The position numbers and the translations under genes are program-made. The notes under the pieces are model-generated. The model was not told where the DNA came from. It was given only the letters and a program-made list of their open reading frames with translations, and searched no databases. Below, piece by piece: positions 7,700-10,346 of a stretch of DNA of 10,346 bases. Position 1 is the stretch's first letter, and each line of letters begins with the position of its first letter. Source of the DNA: an uncultured Steroidobacteraceae bacterium (lineage in GTDB: Bacteria; Pseudomonadota; Gammaproteobacteria; Steroidobacterales; Steroidobacteraceae); assembly GCA_955652795.1 (NCBI GenBank), contig CATPBQ010000341.1, positions 1 to 10,346 of the forward strand, read 5' to 3'.

Positions 7700-8368
7700 T
7701 CAGGATTCCTCCCGCGGGCGTCGCAGCGGAGCGCCAAGATAGCAGCCGAACTCCTCGACGAAGTTGACCGAGACGCGCGCGTGGACGCGACCCTGGCGGT
7801 CCAGAAACTGCGCCTCGTCGTTAAGCGGCACCACCGCTCCGTGCCAGACGTTCGGATGCAGATAAACGCCGCACCGACCGTTGCAGAAGAAGGTGACGAA
7901 TCGATCCGGCGTCACGTCGTCTCCCGGCAATGCCAGCGGCACGACGAAACCATCGCCGTTGAGCGGATAGAAGAGTTGGCCGCCGTCGGGGTGATAGTTG
8001 GCACGCCAGATCAGGGCGCGCTCGCGCATCCTGCCCGAGGTGCTGGCCGCCGCCTCTTCGGGCCAGTTGCTCCAACCGAACAGGTAGCTGTCGCCGACCG
8101 CATTATTGCGGGCGTACAGAATCTCCCCCTTCCAGCAGAACTCGAACAGCCCCTCGACCACGCCGCCCTGGTCGCCGGTGTTCGCGTCGATCGGGCGCCA
8201 TCCCTGGGCCGGCCAGCGCACGATCTCGATCGGGAATGTCTTGGGGTCATCGACGAGACAGCCGTAACCCGCGAGGCTGGCTGCGGTGGCGGTGACCAGC
8301 GGGGTTTCATGGATCCGCCGGACGCCGGTCGAGGGCGGGTAAGCAATGTCCTGCGGATCAATATCCAT
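7700..8368 (-). CDS. Ureidoglycolate lyase-like (AllA-type cupin) family protein
   Basis: The 222-residue protein resembles the ureidoglycolate lyase/cupin superfamily in its second half: YHPDGGQLFYPLNGDGFVVP (125-144), a GRCGVYLHPNVWHGAVVPL stretch (164-182) and RVSVNFVEEFG (198-208). H126, H171 and H176 are the candidate metal or catalytic residues. Classical AllA is about 160 residues, so this protein carries roughly 60 extra N-terminal residues. AllA splits ureidoglycolate into glyoxylate and urea in purine breakdown, but no allantoin or purine gene lies nearby, so a different small-molecule lyase or isomerase role is possible. I chose ATG 8368; a TTG three codons upstream (8377) is the in-frame alternative. 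No Shine-Dalgarno site is clear for either. It is convergent with the M14 gene and divergent from the DinB-like gene. The family call is moderate and the activity unknown. Confidence 0.65.
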   Translation of the reverse strand: MDIDPQDIAYPPSTGVRRIHETPLVTATAASLAGYGCLVDDPKTFPIEIVRWPAQGWRPIDANTGDQGGVVEGLFEFCWKGEILYARNNAVGDSYLFGWSNWPEEAAASTSGRMRERALIWRANYHPDGGQLFYPLNGDGFVVPLALPGDDVTPDRFVTFFCNGRCGVYLHPNVWHGAVVPLNDEAQFLDRQGRVHARVSVNFVEEFGCYLGAPLRRPREES

Positions 8369-8504
8369 ACTCGACAATTATGCACTGCGTTGGCCGCAGC
8401 GGCTCCCCGAATATCCTCAGCCAGAGCGGCACTGGCAGCGTGGCCCGGCGGATCACGCCCAATGATGATACATTTCAGGCATTCGCAGTTCCGGGACCAC
8501 ACGC
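8369..8504. promoter_or_regulatory. Divergent intergenic region between the cupin-like and DinB-like genes
   Basis: This 136-bp gap should hold the promoters of both flanking genes. On the minus strand CATAAT (8377-8382) is a possible -10 box for the cupin-like gene, only about 8 bp from its ATG, which would imply a very short leader or a leaderless transcript. I find no matching -35. On the plus strand I see no convincing promoter; GGGA (8493-8496) is a weak ribosome site for the DinB-like gene. No palindrome or RNA structure stands out. Confidence 0.3.
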
Positions 8505-9035
8505 GTGCAGCACGTGAAGTTCAATGCAGGTGAGCGCGAGCAACTCATACGCTCGCTGTCCGCGATGCCCGACTATCTTTATGAGCAGTTCGATTCACTG
8601 ACCGCGGAGGATGCGCGGCTGCCCGGACCCGGCGGGGCGTTTTCACCGGTGGAGCAGGTCTGGCACCTCGCGGATCTGGAGCGTGAGGGCTTTGGCGTAC
8701 GCATCCGCCGCCTGCGAGACGAACAGGCGCCGCGCCTGCCCGACTTTGATGGTGCTCGGATCGCGCGCGAACGCCACTACCGTTCAATGTCCCTGCGCGA
8801 AGGACTGGAGGCGTTTGCCGTCGCTCGCAAGGCGAATCTTGCGACGCTGCAGTCCCTGCCGGGAGAGGCGTGGGGGCGCAGTGGAACCCAGGAAGGCGTC
8901 GGCGTCGTGACCTTGTGCGACCTGCCCGCACTGCTGCTGGAACACGATCAGGCGCACAGGGTCGAAATCGAGGAGTGGAAGGGCCGGCAGGCCGAGTTGC
9001 AGGTCCGCCCACACCAGAGCGGCTCGCCGCGTTAG
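8505..9035 (+). CDS. DinB/YfiT-like putative metal-dependent protein
   Basis: The 176-residue protein has the size and motif layout of DinB-family four-helix-bundle proteins. Three His residues occupy the canonical metal-ligand positions: H54 in PVEQVWHLADLE, and H147 and H151 in LLLEHDQAHRVEIEEW. The family includes thiol transferases (bacillithiol, mycothiol or glutathione dependent) and many uncharacterised damage- or stress-related proteins. All three ligands are present, so it is probably a functional metalloprotein; which thiol or substrate it uses cannot be told. The start is a GTG at 8505 with weak GGGA 8 bp upstream; a second in-frame GTG at 8514 is equally possible. It stands alone, facing the HD-domain gene tail-to-tail. 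No functional tie to the neighbouring amine or phosphonate genes is visible. Confidence 0.8.
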   Translation: MQHVKFNAGEREQLIRSLSAMPDYLYEQFDSLTAEDARLPGPGGAFSPVEQVWHLADLEREGFGVRIRRLRDEQAPRLPDFDGARIARERHYRSMSLREGLEAFAVARKANLATLQSLPGEAWGRSGTQEGVGVVTLCDLPALLLEHDQAHRVEIEEWKGRQAELQVRPHQSGSPR

Positions 9036-9036
9036 A

Positions 9037-9059
9037 GCACCGCACTCGCGGATCGGTGC
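9037..9059. terminator. Hairpin between convergent genes, possible terminator
   Basis: In the 36-bp gap between the DinB-like stop and the HD-domain gene stop, GCACCG (9037-9042) and CGGTGC (9054-9059) form a perfect 6-bp stem around an 11-nt loop. There is no T-run on either side. It could end transcription from one or both directions; location is the main support. Confidence 0.33.
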
Positions 9060-9071
9060 GCGCGCCCGCTG

Positions 9072-9620
9072 TCAACGGGCAAGCTGCCCTGAGGCGATCA
9101 ACGTGCCGTACTCAGCGAGCTGCGGCGTCTTGAGCCCGGCAACCTTGCCCGCATCGTCCCAGCGCCGCACACGCACCGCCTCCGTGAAATAGCGCTCACT
9201 CTCGAACTGCGCCACCTCGGGCGCCGACATCGGGCCTCCCTGCAGCTTCAGGGTATGCACCGAGGCCGGACTCAGTTTCGCGAAGTACCGCGCATCGGTC
9301 GCGCACAGGTAGCGCTTGGCCGCGACGTGCAGGCGCACCGGTTCGCAGATCCCGGGGTGAAAGTGCTGCGCGAGCCAGCGGGCGCCGATCGCTTCGTGCT
9401 GCGCGTCCGCGGTCCAGTCGGCAATGTCGTCGGGGACCTGCGCGAGCAGGTGTCCGATGTCGTGCAACAGCGCGGCGAGCACCAGCGACTCGGGCGCGTC
9501 GGCCTGCCGTGCGAAGTACGCCGTCTGCAGGGCGTGCTCGGTCATCGACACGCGCTCGCCGAAGTACGCGCCTGCGCCGCGCGCCGCGTAGATCGCCAGG
9601 ATCTCCTCGACGACCCTCAT
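9072..9620 (-). CDS. tmpB: TmpB/PhnZ-like HD-domain mixed-valent di-iron oxygenase (C-P bond cleaving)
   Basis: This 182-residue HD-domain protein matches the oxygenase branch (PhnZ, TmpB), not ordinary phosphohydrolases. Predicted iron ligands are H29, H53-D54 (LLHDIGH), H75, H98 and D155. H57 and K102 sit where PhnZ binds the phosphonate. Y19 and E22 (YFGERVSMTEH) match the tyrosine-glutamate pair that gates PhnZ's iron site. Spacing follows PhnZ as I recall it (Y24, E27, H34, H58, D59, H62, H80, H104, K108, D161) to within one residue. TmpB oxidatively cleaves (R)-1-hydroxy-2-(trimethylammonio)ethylphosphonate to glycine betaine and phosphate; PhnZ does the same to the amino analogue, giving glycine. 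Its ATG overlaps the stop of the preceding oxygenase gene (ATGA, 9617-9620), with GGAGG (9628-9632) 7 bp before the start. The TmpA-like partner favours the trimethylammonio substrate. Cytoplasmic; no signal peptide is seen. Confidence 0.8.
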   Translation of the reverse strand: MRVVEEILAIYAARGAGAYFGERVSMTEHALQTAYFARQADAPESLVLAALLHDIGHLLAQVPDDIADWTADAQHEAIGARWLAQHFHPGICEPVRLHVAAKRYLCATDARYFAKLSPASVHTLKLQGGPMSAPEVAQFESERYFTEAVRVRRWDDAGKVAGLKTPQLAEYGTLIASGQLAR

Positions 9621-10346
9621 GCCCCTGCCTCCGTGGCGGCGAGCTTGCGCCGCAGCAGCGCCGTCTCGTTGTAGACGCTGTCGCGGGCCAGGTAGCAGCC
9701 GCGCAGGTGGCGCGGATGCCGGGCGGACGAGAAGGCGGTGCGGCCGTGCAGAATGCGCTGGTTATCAAAGACGACAACGGTTGCCGCACCGAGGCTCATG
9801 TTCAACTGAAACTGCGTATCGCGCAGCAAGGCGGCGAAGCGCCGGTAAGCGGCGTAGAACGCTCCGGTCTCGCGAGCGGCGACACTCAGGGGTGCGATGG
9901 AACGGCTGTTGTAGTGCACCGCCGCGACCTCGCCGCGCACCGACAGTTGAATCAGCGGTCGCTCCGCATACAGATCCGCGTCCCTGGAGCGATAGTGAAA
10001 GGGCACCGCGGTGCGGGTCAGCTGCGCGAACGCGTCCGGGGCCGTGGCACGCAGGTGCTCAGCCAGCGCAAAGCCGTCGGCGAACAGACTCTCGCCGCCT
10101 TCGCTGCTGGGAATCAGGGCGTGCAAGGCCTGAAATCCCGGCACCGGATCACGATAGGGGTTGTCGGTATGCAGGCCGAGCCCGAGATCGGAATAGGCGA
10201 GGTTCTCGGGTTGCGGCACCGAGCGAACGTCGAAGGTGAGGCCGTAGTTGGTCTCGAGCACGCGCCCGACCAAAGGCATCGCCTCGAGCAGCGCCGTTTC
10301 CTGCGCCGGCACGCCACTCAGGAAGGCCAAGCCGTCCTGCAGCAGG
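9617..10346 (-). CDS. tmpA: Gamma-butyrobetaine dioxygenase-family Fe(II)/2-oxoglutarate oxygenase, TmpA-like (N-terminus beyond window)
   Basis: About 242 C-terminal codons are visible; the frame is open through the right edge, and the TTG at 10330 is internal, not a start. Family members are about 370-390 aa, so the N-terminal third is missing. The double-stranded beta-helix iron triad is clear: His (10169-10171) and Asp (10163-10165) in LGLHTDNPYRDPVPGFQALH, and His (9746-9748) in NQRILHGRTAF. A 2-oxoglutarate-binding Arg follows in RHPRHLRGCYLARDS. HTDNPYRDPVPG is typical of the gamma-butyrobetaine/trimethyllysine hydroxylase clade, which includes TmpA. TmpA hydroxylates C1 of 2-(trimethylammonio)ethylphosphonate. 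The ATGA overlap with a PhnZ/TmpB-like gene makes the TmpA role more likely than carnitine synthesis. Without the partner gene the call would be gamma-butyrobetaine dioxygenase. The promoter lies outside the window. Confidence 0.78.
   Translation of the reverse strand, partial: LLQDGLAFLSGVPAQETALLEAMPLVGRVLETNYGLTFDVRSVPQPENLAYSDLGLGLHTDNPYRDPVPGFQALHALIPSSEGGESLFADGFALAEHLRATAPDAFAQLTRTAVPFHYRSRDADLYAERPLIQLSVRGEVAAVHYNSRSIAPLSVAARETGAFYAAYRRFAALLRDTQFQLNMSLGAATVVVFDNQRILHGRTAFSSARHPRHLRGCYLARDSVYNETALLRRKLAATEAGA

Noticed and set aside
9072..9620. HD-domain protein as an ordinary phosphohydrolase
   Set aside because: The additional His ligands, the Tyr-Glu pair and the Lys follow the PhnZ/TmpB oxygenase pattern, and the partner gene is a TmpA-like oxygenase.
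1..10346. CRISPR array, tRNA/rRNA, insertion sequence, phage or classic defence system
   Set aside because: No regularly spaced repeats, cloverleaf genes, transposase, integrase or defence-nuclease motifs were found on either strand.

Overview
The window is GC-rich, densely packed bacterial chromosome. Intergenic gaps are at most about 130 bp, genes within operons overlap by 4 bp, and GTG/TTG starts are common. Domain types and the secreted M14 peptidase fit a high-GC proteobacterium, possibly gammaproteobacterial, but the sequence alone does not fix the taxon. No tRNA, rRNA, CRISPR, transposase or phage gene is visible, and no gene-free stretch exceeds 300 bp.

Layout. The left edge holds the last ~46 codons of an unidentified plus-strand gene (to 143). 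Facing it is a tightly coupled minus-strand operon, transcribed from about 4.75 kb down to 154. It encodes a trimethylamine-dehydrogenase-type FMN/4Fe-4S/NAD-domain oxidoreductase, then a Rieske non-heme iron oxygenase of the quaternary-ammonium type, then an MFS transporter resembling the anion:cation symporter family. Both internal junctions are GTGA stop/start overlaps. A short AT-richer divergent region with a palindrome (4764-4837) separates this operon from a large plus-strand gene (4838-7645) for an exported M14 zinc carboxypeptidase-like protein. Next come a convergent ureidoglycolate-lyase/cupin-like gene (minus, 7700-8368) and a divergent DinB-like metal-binding protein (plus, 8505-9035). 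The right edge holds a second minus-strand operon: a 2-oxoglutarate oxygenase of the gamma-butyrobetaine dioxygenase/TmpA family, cut by the window edge, overlapping by ATGA a PhnZ/TmpB-like HD-domain mixed-valent di-iron oxygenase.

Working together (inference). TmpA plus TmpB is the known two-oxygenase route that hydroxylates 2-(trimethylammonio)ethylphosphonate and then cleaves its C-P bond to glycine betaine and phosphate. The Rieske oxygenase and the TMADH-like flavoprotein are the two enzyme types used to remove successive N-methyl groups from betaines (glycine betaine to dimethylglycine to sarcosine, or proline betaine to N-methylproline to proline). The window may therefore encode a phosphonate-to-sarcosine route: C-P cleavage on the right, stepwise N-demethylation on the left, and a transporter for a related compound. 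The clusters lie about 5 kb apart with three unrelated genes between them. The Rieske reductase is not in the window, and neither substrate is proven.
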